Below are positions 35,668 through 47,929 of a DNA stretch of 64,000 bases, piece after piece (positions within the stretch are counted from its first letter, which is position 1; each line of letters begins with the position of its first letter). The notes below the pieces were generated by a model that saw only the letters and a list, made by a program, of their open reading frames with translations, was not told where the DNA came from and ran no database searches. The position numbers and the translations under genes are program-made. This DNA is from Pratylenchus scribneri (Eukaryota; Nematoda; Chromadorea; Rhabditida; Pratylenchidae). The stretch lies in NCBI GenBank assembly GCA_030063045.1, contig JAQSEB010000011.1, forward strand, positions 1,302,001-1,366,000. The letters run 5' to 3'.

Positions 35668-36956
35668 ATGGAGCCATTTCTTCACGGCATTTTGATTTGT
35701 TCCATCTTTCCATTTCCCTCGGTTTTGGCCAATTTTGCCAATGGAATGACAAATTTCGCCACCGTAGAAGATGTGGTTGATTCCGTCGATTTATTTGAAG
35801 GCCATCATGATGATGGGAGGGCAAAACGGGAAACGGCCCTCCAATATCCCACAATTTATTATGTTTGCGGCGAATTCCCCAATTTGGTTTACACAACGAC
35901 ACGTGAGTGTTCAAAATGTTTTGTACCATAAATTCCCTTGCCAAATTCCCAGCCTGTGATCGTTGTCGAAACGGAGGCCGTGCCCTTTATGTCCAATGCA
36001 CTTCGGCCATCCAATGCACTCCATATTATTCGCAAGGTCCAACCGAGTGTATTGATGGACAATGTTGTACCGGGAATGATTTGGACATCAATTATCCGGA
36101 TCAATTTGCCCCACACTTTGATCCATACAACAATGGGGGACAAGGCGGATATGTAGAGGAATTGTTCGAGGGTAAATTAACGGTGGACGGTGGATTTGAA
36201 TAACTTTTTTATTCATTTTTATATCTTTGGGAATTTTTTTAATCCCTTTTTTGTATTTTACGGAAAGATTCTGATTTGCGTTTTTTTCAAGGTTTTTGCC
36301 CTCAAGGCTTCCGTTCCCGCATTCGTTGCAGTGCAATGGGCCAATGCCCGCCGGATCAGAGTTGCTTAAACGGTGTTTGTTGTAGGCGAGGAACAAACGA
36401 TTATATGGGTGAATGCGCCAAAAGGGGAATATTTTATCTGTTTGGTATTTTCCATTAATAGAAGCATGTGGCGGTCAAATGGCCATTGCCCAATGTGTAG
36501 CCGGTTTTTGTCAAGATCAACTTGTTTGCAATACGGCCAATTTTTGTTGCCAATGCCCAGTGGGACGTTCGATGGGTCGATGTAATCGGGCAAGTTTCCT
36601 TTTGCAAGGAAATTTATTCAATTCCGCCCAACAATTCCCTCCCAAAAAAATTTGTCCCTGTAGGGAGTTTGTCCACCCGGCTATCGGTGTGGCACCAACG
36701 GCTATTGTTGTGCGTCATGCCCGGATAATGCAATGCCATTTGGTGTATGTACGGCCAGCGATTCGGCCAACTACAATTCCCTTTATGTGAATGGCCAACG
36801 GCAGGCTAGTTGCCCGACAGGTAATTAAATTGTTACATAAAATTTTTATTTTCGAATTCAGAGAAAAAAAAGATTAAATCATTAAAAATAATTCCCTAAT
36901 TTTCAGGCTACAGTTGTTTGCAAGGTGACATTTGCTGCAAGAACAGTATCATTTAA
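35668..36956 (+). CDS. Secreted cysteine-rich protein with lustrin/EB-type modules
   Basis: Six exons join in phase (35668-35902, 35953-36171, 36292-36408, 36462-36581, 36668-36820, 36907-36956), encoding 297 residues. A signal peptide (MEPFLHGILICSIFPFPSVL) precedes an acidic propeptide-like segment ending in AKRE, which could be processed. Several modules follow with a repeated pattern of a GFR or GYR phrase, a Cys, QSCLNGVCC or GYCC, and a CC pair; examples are CPQGFRSRIRC and CPPGYRCGTNGYCC. This matches the lustrin-like or EB cysteine modules that are abundant in secreted nematode proteins of cuticle or glands. Exact function unknown. It converges on WDR46, with stop codons 118 bases apart. 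Confidence 0.8.
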
Positions 36957-37073
36957 ATTTTGGAACATCCCTCTTTAATTTTATGCTTTCTTTTCTTTTG
37001 AAATGAATTTTTATATATTTTGCATAAAAATTAACAAAAAATGAAACAAAAATGTGTATTATAAAATTTTTCT

Positions 37074-40000
37074 TCAAATATCATCGGCATCTTCAATATC
37101 CCCGGGCCGAATGTGCATTACATCGCGTCGATATTGTTGCGTGGATTTTAGTCCTTTCCGGTCCAATTTGTTAATGTCGCCAGGGTTTAATGTGATCAAT
37201 TCTGGTTGAATCTGATTAAATGATTGGGAATTAAAAATAATTATTAAAGATTGAATTTTTATTGACAAAATGGAATATTTCTTAGAAAATTGGTCATTGT
37301 GTGGAAGCGCATGAATATTTTCCTATTTTTATTGGTTAAATTTACTTCTTAATTTTGTTCCTTTATTATGGTCCTACTATATGTTATAAATAAAAATGAA
37401 TTAATGCTAATTTTCTTGTAAATAATCCATAAATTTTTGTAAAATAAAAATTTCCCCTTCCCTACCTTGTCCAGCAGCATGCGCACTTCCCTTTCCTGCC
37501 TTTGTTTCTTTGATTCGAACGGATTTGCGCGGAGTGCATCGAAATTGGATTGGCCGGCACCGGGCACCAACAATGAGACCAGCCCTTTGGAATGGCCAAC
37601 TCCAAGCACATCTTCGTATGGACAAAATCGAAGGTCACTGATCAGGTCGGGGCATCGATGAATCAAATAGGGTTTGGTGGCATGGCCCAAATGGGCGTCA
37701 TTGTAAATCTGGAATTGGAAGGATGAGGGAAATTTTTTTGAAAATTAATTTTTTAAATTTATTAATTATTAAATCTTTGAAAAAAAATTTTTTTAATGTA
37801 GTCAACAATTTTAGTGAATGTCCCTTTTTTAATGGTGACGGACAACCACGACTGGCATTGACCAAATTTAATTTCCCTCACATTTTGCACAGCAGCTGAC
37901 CAGAATTAAGAAATTGAGTCAACCGCCCGGCTTATTTTATGAGGCGAATAAATTAATTTCATTGCTGAAAGTTCGAACCCAGTTCATTTATTTTAGAAGA
38001 CCTAACGATTAACCAGTTGAGCTATTTGGGACATTTTTTTTGGTTAAATTCTATGCCTTTATGTAAAATAACGGAATAATTACCTAAGTGAAAAAATTCC
38101 GTTTGGCCATAAAATTTTTTTTATCTAAAAATAAATTCTATTTATAAATTAATTTATGGCCTATAAAATTATCATTTTGGTGAGTTTTGGTCGTAGCCTT
38201 TCCAGTAATAAATGTTGAGCATATTAACAATTTAATATTTAGATTTATTTAATTCCCAGTCCCTGATGCCTCTCTAGCTTAGTGGTAGAATGTTTTTCTC
38301 GTAAACATAAGGTCCACGGTTCAATTCCGTCTAAGGGCGGACTTTTTTCTTATTGATTTTTTTAATATTTTTAATTAAAGTTTAATTTAAAAATGCTAAA
38401 CATTAAAGTTTCCTCACCTGAACAGTTGCACCAGCAGCCACTGCCAAACAATTCCTCTGACTGAATGCCAATTGTCCGAATCCAACCCGTTGACCAGCAT
38501 ATGAATGCAATTCTTTGTAGGTACGCAAATCCCAAATTCGCAATCGATTGTCCAATCCGCTGGTGGCCATCAAATTACCGCGTTCCGCATCCACAGCAAT
38601 GCCCTGCAAAGGGCCTTTATGGGCCAACATCTCGACAAGGGGTTTTTTGGAGTTGGGCGACCACATCGAAACAATGCCGCCTTTAAGAGGAAATTTTTTT
38701 TTTAAAGTTTTATAAATATTTTTACGTGAATCGCCGCTCAAAATGATGGCATTTGCTGGATTTTGGGTGAGTACATCCAAGCAGCCGTGGCCAGTTGGGA
38801 AGGAAGCGACCTTAAAAATTGAGGGAAAATTAAAATTACTATTCATAGAAATTATTTATAAATTTATTGTAATTCTATTTAATTTTAAATTAAAAATTAA
38901 TTAAATTTCTTTCAAACCTCTTTTCCAATAGACACGTCCAACCAAGTGAGAAATGTATTGCCACCCTTTAAATCGATAAATGTGAATTATATTAAAAATG
39001 AGAGTTGCAAACCGATCCGACTAGGAGAAAATGCCGCGGCGAAAATTCCAGCCTTTTGATGTCGAACATTCCCTTGATGCAATGCAATTCGGTGCCGGCC
39101 CTATCGTAAATGCGAAGCCAACGTTTTTGTGCCACAGCGTACATATTCTCGCAATGGAGCCATCTAATATAGGAAGGAAATTTTAGTGAGCTAAATAAAT
39201 AAAACGAAAATTAGTTGAATTTGACCTTTTTATCATTTTTATTTTAATATTTACTTTAATTATTTCAATGGACATTGCTAAATAAAGAAGTCTAGCTCCC
39301 ATAAAACCAACAAATACTATATCAAATTTTTGATAAATCAAATAATGTTTTATTAACTCACTGAACATCCCGAACCGATTCCATTACGTTCATTTCGCCC
39401 ATCAATTCCTTTGTCATCCAATCGAATGCGGCCACATGTCCTTTCCTTCCGCCCAACAACATAAAACGTCCATTTTGCGTATAGTCCAATCGGTATGGTC
39501 CAAAGCGCAAATCCAATTCGAAATGCTGAAAATGAATCGTTTTTTAGGTGATTAGACCAAAGAATTTTTTGACTTTTAATTTTTTAGGCTGAATACTGGT
39601 TTTAAAATTTATTATTATATTTTTTCCTTTAATTACTTTTCTAATATTTTTACAAATTCTTTTTGTTTAATCAGACCATTTGTATTGATTATAAACCTTC
39701 AACCATTATCAAATGTCGTATGTCGACATCGACAGACTTAGGGACGTCTTTCTAAGCCACAGCCACTTCATATCTTTTTAAAATCCTAGACACAAGTCAG
39801 TCTAAAACCTAATTGCTAAACCATAACCTTAATAGCTAGGCCGCAAACCTATAAGTCCACTCCCACATCATATGCACATGCACATGATCATCTTAAGGTC
39901 CTAAGTTTGGCATAAAATTTGTTCAAAATCTGACGGCAGAAAACCGAAAAGCCTCCGATTACATCAATTTCTCTATGTTTGTCAAATACTTTACTCAGAT

Positions 40001-40653
40001 TTTACATTTAAAAATTAGGATTAGCTAAACCTTGGTGGCGCTGACAATGTCCACCGCATCGCAAATTTGTATTTGTCTGATCAAATGGGTTGGCACACCT
40101 TCGTCCGGTTCAATGTAACTACAAAAGTAATTTTAAGTTCAACTTTTCATTATTTATTTACCCATCCTCCTGTGTGTTCAAGATTTCAGCTCGCGCCGTC
40201 CGAACGACCCGTTCAATGAATCTATGTTTCTTTTTGGCCAACCTTCGTTTGGCCACCACCGTCCTCGCTTTATTCTATATTTGACAATAATTTAAATAAA
40301 ATTTGCGAAATGTTTACCGGTTCCAATTTCCCTGCCCCAGTGTCATATTCAAGCAATTTCTCAGCTGGAATTTTCAATTTTGCTGGGAAATTGTCCGGTT
40401 GATTTGACCGTTTTCGTAGTGATTCCGCCGGTTGATGTTTTCTTCTATTCCTTCGCCGTTTCTTTTTTCCATCTGCTGCCGTTGACAGAATTTTTGTCTC
40501 TTCATTTTCTTTAAATTGTGTTTGAACCGGCTCCGATTTGCGCTTTTTTGTTACATTCTTCTTCTTTCGAATTCGCTTCTGTTTGGTTCCTTTCTTCAAT
40601 TTGTTGGAATTGCTTTGTTTAATTTTGCCAACTTTTGTCGACGAAGTTTTCAT
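37074..40653 (-). CDS. wdr-46: WDR46 / UTP7 (BING4) ribosome-biogenesis WD-repeat protein
   Basis: A nucleolar scaffold of the small-subunit processome. The N-terminus is very Lys/Arg-rich (about residues 1-100), followed by [14 protein letters not shown], then WD repeats including [34 protein letters not shown] and [17 protein letters not shown]. The C-terminal BING4CT region reads [20 protein letters not shown], then [17 protein letters not shown], which is diagnostic of Utp7/WDR46. The ATG is at 40653; an upstream in-frame GTG is not a likely start. The introns carry two tRNA-like sequences. The gene lies 253 bases downstream of rps-25 on the same strand. Confidence 0.88.
37962..38033 (-). 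pseudogene. tRNA-Arg(TCT)-like relic
   Basis: On the minus strand TAGCTCAACTGG (A box) and GGGTTCGAAC (B box) are spaced as in a tRNA, and CTTCTAA fits an anticodon loop with TCT. The anticodon and T stems pair poorly, so it is probably a pseudogene. It lies in a WDR46 intron. Confidence 0.5.
38268..38339 (+). tRNA. tRNA-like sequence, anticodon CTC if stems are as read
   Basis: Starts GCCTCTCTAGCTTAGTGG (good A box) and contains GGTTCAATTCC (good B box). TGTTT/AAACA forms a perfect anticodon stem around a seven-base loop TTCTCGT, giving CTC (Glu). Only four of five T-stem pairs and about five of seven acceptor pairs form. It lies antisense in a WDR46 intron, 235 bases from the tRNA-Arg-like relic. 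It may be functional or recently degraded. Confidence 0.5.
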
Positions 40654-40905
40654 ATTCACTGATTTGTTAAAACAAAATAAATCATGCTTTAAACCATTAA
40701 AACATTGATTGATACCAAAGAAATATGCGAATAAATATCGCTTTAACTTTTAACATAAAATATCAAACATTTTTTAAAATTTATTTTCAACAACAATTAA
40801 ACAATGAAGAAATATATGGTCAGACATAAAAATGATGGAAAAAACTTTGATTGACCATTATTTTAACATTTCTCAATTCATCGCATTCATCCTTCATTTA
40901 TGCGT

Positions 40906-41619
40906 TCAGGCCGCCGTCTCATCTCCTGCCTTTGTGGCCCGGGTGTAAACCAATTGGGAGCCATGCTTGACCACACATTTGATCAGTCCGTTCTGATGGA
41001 GTTCACGAAGCCCAGCCTTGGCCAATGATGCGCGCACTTTGAATCGCTCGGACACGACGGATGGGGTGATCAATTTGACCGAGACGATTTCCTTTAAATT
41101 TATTTGGAATTAATATTTTAATGCTTTCCTTTATTAAGTTTTGTTATGATCATTATTATGATTGATTTATTAAACTTTTTAGGCAACTAAGTCCGCAATT
41201 TGCATAAAAGTATTGAGACACTCCATTCAACATTTTCGAAAAACTTATTGGTCTTTAAAACCTTGTAAACCACTAACCACCCTACCTAGTCCTAGCCTCA
41301 ATCTAATAAGCTTCAATCTTAAGAGCTAGGCTCCAAAACTTAAGGTCCCATTACCATTTTGTAAATTGTGGACCTAAAAATATGCATAAATTGATTAGAT
41401 GATTTCACACTAGTTAGGAAATCAAATGCAAACCTTGAGAAATTTGTCATAGGTGACTTGATCAAAAAGCACCATGTTTTGAAGCTTGTCGCGCACTTTT
41501 CCCTTTGACCACTTCTTCTTCTTTGCCTTGCCACCGCCACCTCCGGATGGTTCCTTCTTCTTGGCGGGCGCAGCTTTTCCACCCTTTGCATCGGCTTTCT
41601 TCGAAGTTTTTGGTGGCAT
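40906..41619 (-). CDS. rps-25: 40S ribosomal protein S25
   Basis: Two exons (41434-41619 and 40906-41091) encode 123 residues, the usual length for eS25. The N-terminus is Lys-rich ([20 protein letters not shown]), followed by [20 protein letters not shown] and YDKFLK, then exon 2 with [36 protein letters not shown] and VYTRATK. It is a small-subunit head protein contacted by viral IRES elements in other species. It lies directly upstream of WDR46 on the same strand and diverges from BORCS6. Confidence 0.95.
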
Positions 41620-42380
41620 TTGAAACTTTCACTTTAAATTTTTCGATTCTTTATGTGAAATAAATCTAAATAGGATAAAGTCTTTAAAATAAATAAGTTG
41701 TTAAATGAACAAATGAAGAAGTTTTTAATTCTCTATTTGGTGGTGTGGTGTTAGTTATGAAAATCTAAAAAAAACACGACATTCGGGTTTTTATTAAAAA
41801 AAAAACAGGAAACTTGCATTACTAAAAAGCCTAGGGCTGGGCTTAAAGTATTTTTAGGTTCTAGTGAAAATGCAAAAATAAAAATCGCAACAAATTACAT
41901 TACTTTGCTTTGTTTGTTGAATTCGTAAAAAATCAAATTAAAAAGGATTACTAAAAATACAAAAGTCAAAAAATTTTTGTTGGGGTTTTGGGGTAGGTAT
42001 ATGTTTTTTGTTGGTGTGGTCTTAAACCTAACACCTCAGGCACCGTTTTTTATTTTATCTTGCTTGCCGGCGAAAGCGCGAAAGACGAAATGCGAAACCC
42101 GAAAAGCGACGAAAACCGGTTTGGATAAAATGTCTTTTTTAAATGCGGAAGCGGAAGGGAAGGCGGAACGCGGAACTAGGGAACGCGTGCGTGGCGGGGG
42201 CTCTCGGCGCTCGGGCTTGCTCTGGCTGGAATGAAATCAAACCGGAAGCCTTTAATAATAAAAACAATTAGCCGAATTAAAATTAAAACCAAACCGAAAC
42301 CCTAGGCTTTTTTTTCACTTTTTACTAAATAAAATTCATAAAATCGTTTTTAATTTCTTTTAAAGTTTTAGCCTTAAAAA
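41620..42380. promoter_or_regulatory. Probable bidirectional promoter region (rps-25 / BORCS6)
   Basis: 761 bases between two divergent start codons. A GC-rich island with many GCG/CGAAA motifs (about 42,055-42,235) stands out from the AT-rich surroundings. The 86-codon ORF in it has no recognisable domain. No specific factor site can be named. Confidence 0.4.
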
Positions 42381-42921
42381 ATGTCTTCATCGAATGTACC
42401 AAATACAGCACCGGCAGCATCATCAAATCCGTTGGCCGTTTCTGCTGAACCAGAAAGCCGAAAGAGACGACCTTCCGATGAGTTAGTTCCCGATGCTTCC
42501 GTCTTATTTGAATTGGAAGCACATGCACGTTCAATCGGTTCGGGACTGGACATGGCATTGCGTGATTTACGCGGTTTATTCTTTAATTAAATCAATCCAA
42601 TTTCAAAAATATTTAAGGTTCTTTGCGTGGAATGAGCGATTTGACAAGTGAATCGATGCAAGTCTTCGGCTCGGTGGTGAATTCCAGCTGCGACCAAGTT
42701 GATGCCGCAATTCGTTCCACCTATGCAATTTTGGCCAAAGCGGAGGAATTCAACGAATCAATGAGGGGTGTACAAAAACTGCTACAACAAATGTTTGTCT
42801 TACATAAATTAAATATTTTCCCATTTAAATTCCAAATTTTTTAAGAAAGGGTATCCGCCGAATGCTTGACCAGTTCGAGGCACAATTTAACCCAACTGTG
42901 GCGGGCAATCAACCCCAATGA
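42381..42921 (+). CDS. BORCS6: BORC complex subunit 6 (BORCS6/lyspersin)
   Basis: Three exons (42381-42573, 42618-42792, 42846-42921) encode 147 residues. After a disordered N-terminus with an RKRR basic patch, the conserved domain reads ALRDLRGSLRGMSDLTSESM, VNSSCDQVDAAIRSTYAILA, KAEEFNESM, then LLQQIKGIRRMLDQFE. This corresponds to the C-terminal domain of BORCS6, which in BORC recruits Arl8 and controls kinesin-dependent lysosome positioning. The protein is shorter than the vertebrate one, which has a long N-terminal extension. Confidence 0.82.
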
Positions 42922-43302
42922 TTTTCCATGTTTCTTATTTTAAATATTTTGTGATATTTATAAAAAGCGATCTCAATCAATTGTATTTAAATTTTATCAA
43001 ATAAAATAAATTTGGCACACGAATAAAAATGTTTTTATATTTGTGAATAAATTTATAAATTTAAATGACTAAATGGTTTGAATGAAATGAGATTTTTAAA
43101 TTGTAAATTGCTGGGTAATATGGAATGAAGGAATGCCCGAAAAAATGCAAATTTGTCATCAGCTCTTCCATTCCAATTTGATAAATGCCAGTAGGGAGTC
43201 CAATGATTCGTCCATTCCGCTTGACATCCTAAAATTGGGTAATTTAATGCCAAATATGGACATCCCCTAACCATATTGTACTTACCCATCCATTCCTCCT
43301 CC

Positions 43303-45854
43303 TTACTTGATCATCACACTGCCCGCCTCCTCATCCACCAAACTGTTCATGCTGGACCATTTACTGCCAGAATGTCCCATTTTCGGATAAGTGTGTCCAT
43401 CGATTGTGGTTTCGGCTTCCTCGAACAGGGCATTTGCTTCCAATGTGAACATTTTGGCCTGTACTTTGCGCCACATTGGTTCGGATTTTTTGAGGGCTCT
43501 GAACAGTAGGAAAATGTCTGAATTATCCAGAAAAAATAATAATTTTCCAACCAATATAATTTTTAGAATTTGGCTTGCTAGGGTTTACAAAAAACAAAAG
43601 AAAAAAGAATGAAAATTTCCGACTCAAAAGAGGCCCCCTTCGCTTTTGAAAAAGTTTGGTCTCGGGTTCGAATCCACCCAAGGGACGATAATTTTTTTTG
43701 GCTCGATGCACATTTTTATGGATTTTTATACATTCTAAATTGGATTTCTAGACCAAAAATTCTTAATTTAGAAGAGTTAATAAACCTCCTAGTGTTACCC
43801 AAAATTTCTCCATAATATTTTTAATAAACCTCTCAAAAAACTGACTCTCTCTGTTTCTGAATTTGATAATGACTCTTCCACATTCGATAAATCAATTCCG
43901 TGCTGAACACCACATCCGCATGTTGGGCCACCAATCGCAAAATGAAAAGACCATCTCTCTTCAAATATTTGTTGATGAAACGGCTCAGGCAAATTTGAAT
44001 TTCTTTCGGATAAAAAATTGTTAAAAATATTCAAAATAAAAAGTCACCAACCTTTTGGTTCCTTTTCATCATTGTCAAAAAGTGGTTCGCCGGACATTTC
44101 CAAATGGTTGAAGATGAAATGTTCGGCCGATGACTGGTTGACAAATCCAAAAATCCAAATTGTAATGTTCATCAGGGTGAGGAAGGCCAAAATCATGTAC
44201 CAGGCCCAAAGGACGAGGAATGTCTTCTCCATGAAAACATTCAGCACTAAAACACATTGCACTGTGTGATTGACGGATTGGCCCATCTCACGGACGTCAA
44301 AATCGCACCTAAAATTTTTTTATTAATTTTTTTAATTTTTTTTTTTTAAATACCAAGTGACAAGGGGAAATACGCCTGACTCCTTCCAATAAGTGGAATT
44401 CCATTGCAGCAAATTACTCCAAAATCCAAAGCCAAAATTGTCTCTTGAATTGAATAAATAGCTAAAAATTTGTGGAAATTATTTAAATTAAAAAATCACT
44501 GACCGATTCATTAAATTCACTTGGCCTGTCACATTCAGGAAGAAACAACATTTTGTGAACAAATAAATCAATGTGACGTAATATGAGGAATATTTCATGT
44601 TCAGAAAGCGGAAGAGACGATGTGGAACTATTCGCTTCTGAAAATTAAGGTTTTAATTTTTTTTTTATTTGTATTTTGGGAATATTTTTAAAAGAGAAAA
44701 TAATTCGTAAAAAATATTGGATTGATTTTTGGTTTAAAAATGGTTCTTAAGGTTTTTCTATAAGCGGATAAAAATTTAGCCCAAAAAAATATATTTAGAA
44801 GAGCATTTTCTCTTCATCGATTTTGATCCTAGTTTAGTCATGGAATTGATTTGATTTTGGATTAATTTTATATTCATTCCTACTCAAAGTAATGTTCTTC
44901 ATTTATAATATTTTTTATTCAATTAATAATTAACCATTTGAAGTCGATGATGGAATTTGAGCACTTTTTGCAAATGACCACAAAGGGCGTTGATGTTTTC
45001 ACTGCGTGTTGAAGGGTCGCTGTTCGCCTCATTGGTTGCCAATCGGAGAATTTCGCCCACTTTCATAGCTTAATTTTGGATTTTTTGTAAAAATTTGTTT
45101 AAATAACCGATGGGACAAATTTTAATTTATTGGAATTTAAAAAAAGGAAAAACCTGATTGAGCATGAAAATATTTCCAAATGAGTGCTGGCACTTTGAAG
45201 CAGGCAGCTTGGAATATCAAAAAGAATGGGATCCATTGGTAATAGCTGATTCGGCGTTCTTTCCTCTCCTCTTCGCTGGAATTGAGGATGATTTGTTCGG
45301 CCCTGTCCAATGCAACATAATAGGTGTCCGCCGTGTAGCAATAGTTCTCTGTGTACTGGAAAAATGAAAATGAAGTTTTTATCATGAATTTTGTAAAAAT
45401 TTTGATCTTAATTACAAGCAAAACCTTAACTTTTCGTAATTCATTTTTGAACTGTTGGATGTTAATTTTATAAAGCTAAATCTATTAAAATTTTAGAATA
45501 AATAAGAAACCGAATAGACCAGCAGAGCTCTGATTAAGTAGTTTTATAAAGGTCTAGATGGCATTGTAGACCAAATAATTTTGATTTAATAGCATTTTGG
45601 GAATTAGAAATATTTATCTTTATTTAACCAAACCAATGAAAATCATTATTGCGGCTTACATCTGTCCATGATGAGGAAAATCCCACCGGCGTCATGCATT
45701 CAATTGGCCGTCCACCAAATTGTTTGTAGCTTAGCAAAATTGAGAGTCCAATTAGCAAATTAAAAGTAATGTAGGAATGAAAATTGGCGATTACATCTTG
45801 GACGGGTGGACGATTGCTGAATGGCACAGTGCTGAGGACTCGAAGGATTGACAT
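43303..45854 (-). CDS. Innexin gap-junction subunit
   Basis: Exons on the minus strand begin with MSILRVLSTVPFSNRPPVQD and a first membrane helix (FNLLIGLSILLSYKQFGG), then RPIECMTPVGFSSSW, YTENYCYTADTYYV, and the family hallmark YYQWIPFFLIFQAACF. MKVGEILRLATNEAN and VPHRLFRFLNM follow; the second extracellular loop contains GVFPLVTWCDF and QCVLVLNVFMEK, then helix 4. The C-terminal tail ends in VDEEAGSVMIK. Paired extracellular cysteines, four helices and YYQW are as expected for an innexin of about 400 residues. Which C. elegans INX it corresponds to I cannot say. 42,922-43,302 downstream contains nothing I can support. Confidence 0.9.
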
Positions 45855-46292
45855 TTTTTTATATTTTTATGATGGATTAATCTCTTGTAAAAATATTTTT
45901 ATTGGTTTGATTTGTTAGATGAAAATCGGGTGTTATACAAAAATGATCGACTAGGCTAATTTTGTGGATTAAATTCTCATTAAAATTTTTTTGCAGTCAT
46001 TAATCAACCATTACCCGAAAATCAAACCAAAATTAAAAGTTCCTTCTGTCACTTTTGGGAATAGTTACCCTAAGCTAATGATAATAATAATAAATAAAAA
46101 TAAACACATAAAATAATCCATTTATTTTCGTAAAGGAAAAATCAACTTTAATATGAGATGAATGTGTGTGTCAAATTTAGATAATTGGTGGTCAAATTTA
46201 GATAATCGGTGAATTTAAAATAAATGATGAAAAATATATATTTAAATGGGTGGTCATCTCATTTTCATATTGCCGTCTTCTTCATATCCACT

Positions 46293-46847
46293 TCAGGCAT
46301 TTGTATATTTGGTGACAGCCTTTGTTCCCTCGGAGACAGCTATAAAATTTTGTGTTTGAAAGTGTTTTGTTTCCTAAATTCACTAACCATGCTTGGCAAG
46401 TTCACCCGGAAGAATAAGTCGAACGGCCGTCTGGATTTCGCGTGACGAGATAGTTTCCTTCTTCGCATATTTGCAGCATCGGGATGCTTCGGTGGCCAAA
46501 CGCTCGAACACGTCCATGATGAACCTAAAAAGTCTAAAATAACTTATTTCCTCCTTCCAATTTAACATACGAATTCATGATGCTCATCGCCTTGGATGAG
46601 ATACCGGTGTCCGGGTGAACCTGCTTGAGCACTTGATAGATGAAATACTGAAATTTTGATGTCATCATTTTCTTATTTGACAAAAGTAGCTTACCGAGAA
46701 TGAACCGTAGTTCCTCTTCTTCTTGCCGCCTCCAACCGGACGTCCTGCCTTTGCCTGTTTCTTCTCCGTGATGGTACCCGACTTCTCCACGCGTTTCTTT
46801 GTTCCAACCGCCGTCTTCTCCTTCTTGGTAACTTTGGTGCGAGCCAT
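46293..46847 (-). CDS. Histone H2B, intron-containing
   Basis: Four exons (46695-46847, ~46571-46648, ~46388-46568, 46293-46339). The sequence runs [19 protein letters not shown], a Lys-rich tail, RNYGSFS, then [59 protein letters not shown], and [15 protein letters not shown]. This is a full H2B fold. Replication-dependent histone genes usually lack introns, so this is probably a replacement-type H2B. The helix 2/loop 2 segment is unusual ([10 protein letters not shown], usually SRLAHYNKRS). I see no obvious histone 3' stem-loop after the stop. Confidence 0.9.
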
Positions 46848-46868
46848 AATCAGTCAGTTGTCGATTTG

Positions 46869-47150
46869 ATGCTTTAATTTTGATAATTCAGCGCTAAAAA
46901 TAAAAATTTAATATTTGAATAATTAAAATGTAGAAATAATATTCGGATTCAGGAAATCGAAATCCATAATGTGAAAATATGTACAAATAATTAACAACAT
47001 TTTATTCAAAATGAAAAATGATATAGGACAATCGGGCTTTTTGAATATTTAAAAAAAGTCAAAAATATGATTTGCCCATCAAAAAATCAACAACAAATTA
47101 AATAAAATGATTGTCCATCCTTTTCTCAACTTTCCATCATTGCCGTCAGC
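46869..47150 (-). repeat. Duplicated block, copy A
   Basis: About 280 bases between the F-box gene and H2B match 47,990-48,245 with scattered substitutions and small gaps. Shared landmarks include GCTAAAAATAAAA, CGGGCTTTTTG, TGATTGTCCATC and TTTCCATCATTGCC. On the minus strand the block is the 3' flank of the upstream gene followed by a 5' leader. Confidence 0.75.
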
Positions 47151-47164
47151 CATTTTGTTAATCA

Positions 47165-47800
47165 TCAGAGCAAATGAATAGCTGCCTCCATCATCCAGAA
47201 AGCCTCAAATTCAAGTGCATCATTCTCGCCCAATCCACCCATGTTGTAATCCACATTACCACGACGGCGATGCAATTCCGTGCGAATATTTGTGAAGAAC
47301 GTCTGAATTTTTAAAAATTAAATTAGGTCATGAAAAAGGAGCAAATTCTTACGTCCCAGTCCCAATGGTGTCGTCCTCCCGTTGCCGCTTGAATGTTTAT
47401 GAGTGGTAAACGTTGATTACCGTCCATTTCATAAAATGGTGTCCCGATGTATGTAGTCATAAAACGTCGAAGAGTTGAAGTTGGGAAGCCCACATTGTCA
47501 AGACGGCCCCGGAGAATTTGCAACTGAAAATATAAAATTATATTTTATTCTTTTACTTATAATTTTTATTCGACTAGTTCTATGATTACATTCCCTGAAT
47601 ACCTGGTCATTAAAAAGTTTTCTCTTTTGTTTCTCCTCAGTCATGTAATTATCCAAAAATGAATTAAATGTTGTAGAAACGCGGAGAGAATTCCATTTTG
47701 TATAATCAAATGAAAGATTTAGAACAATTTCATTTATTAATTCATTTGGTAATTTTCTTGCCATTTGCCAAACACTATTCAGTAGAGTGGAGTGGAACAA
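47165..47800 (-). CDS. Small F-box-like protein
   Basis: Three exons (47603-47800, 47353-47523, 47165-47302) encode 168 residues, or 156 if the second ATG at 47764 is used. The N-terminus ARKLPNELINEIVLNLSF resembles an F-box (LP.E...EI...L), followed by KWNSLRVSTTFNSFL. The rest includes GRLDNVGFPTSTLRRF and LENDALEFEAFW-like residues with no recognised domain. Many nematode F-box proteins are small and fast evolving, acting as substrate adaptors for SCF ubiquitin ligases. The gene sits between two duplicated blocks. Confidence 0.6.
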
Positions 47801-47929
47801 TTTTGGATGGAAAGTTGGGAAGGTGAATGAATGAATACATGGCGAAGATAACTCACTAAACTAAGGCCCTCCCCTCTACCTATCATTGAGGAAATGACCT
47901 TGATCCTTGACCTCCATATTTTATTTACT

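Noticed and set aside
43053..43289. 78-codon minus-strand ORF downstream of the innexin
   Set aside because: The innexin already has a good stop at 43303 and this ORF has no domain or convincing splice site.
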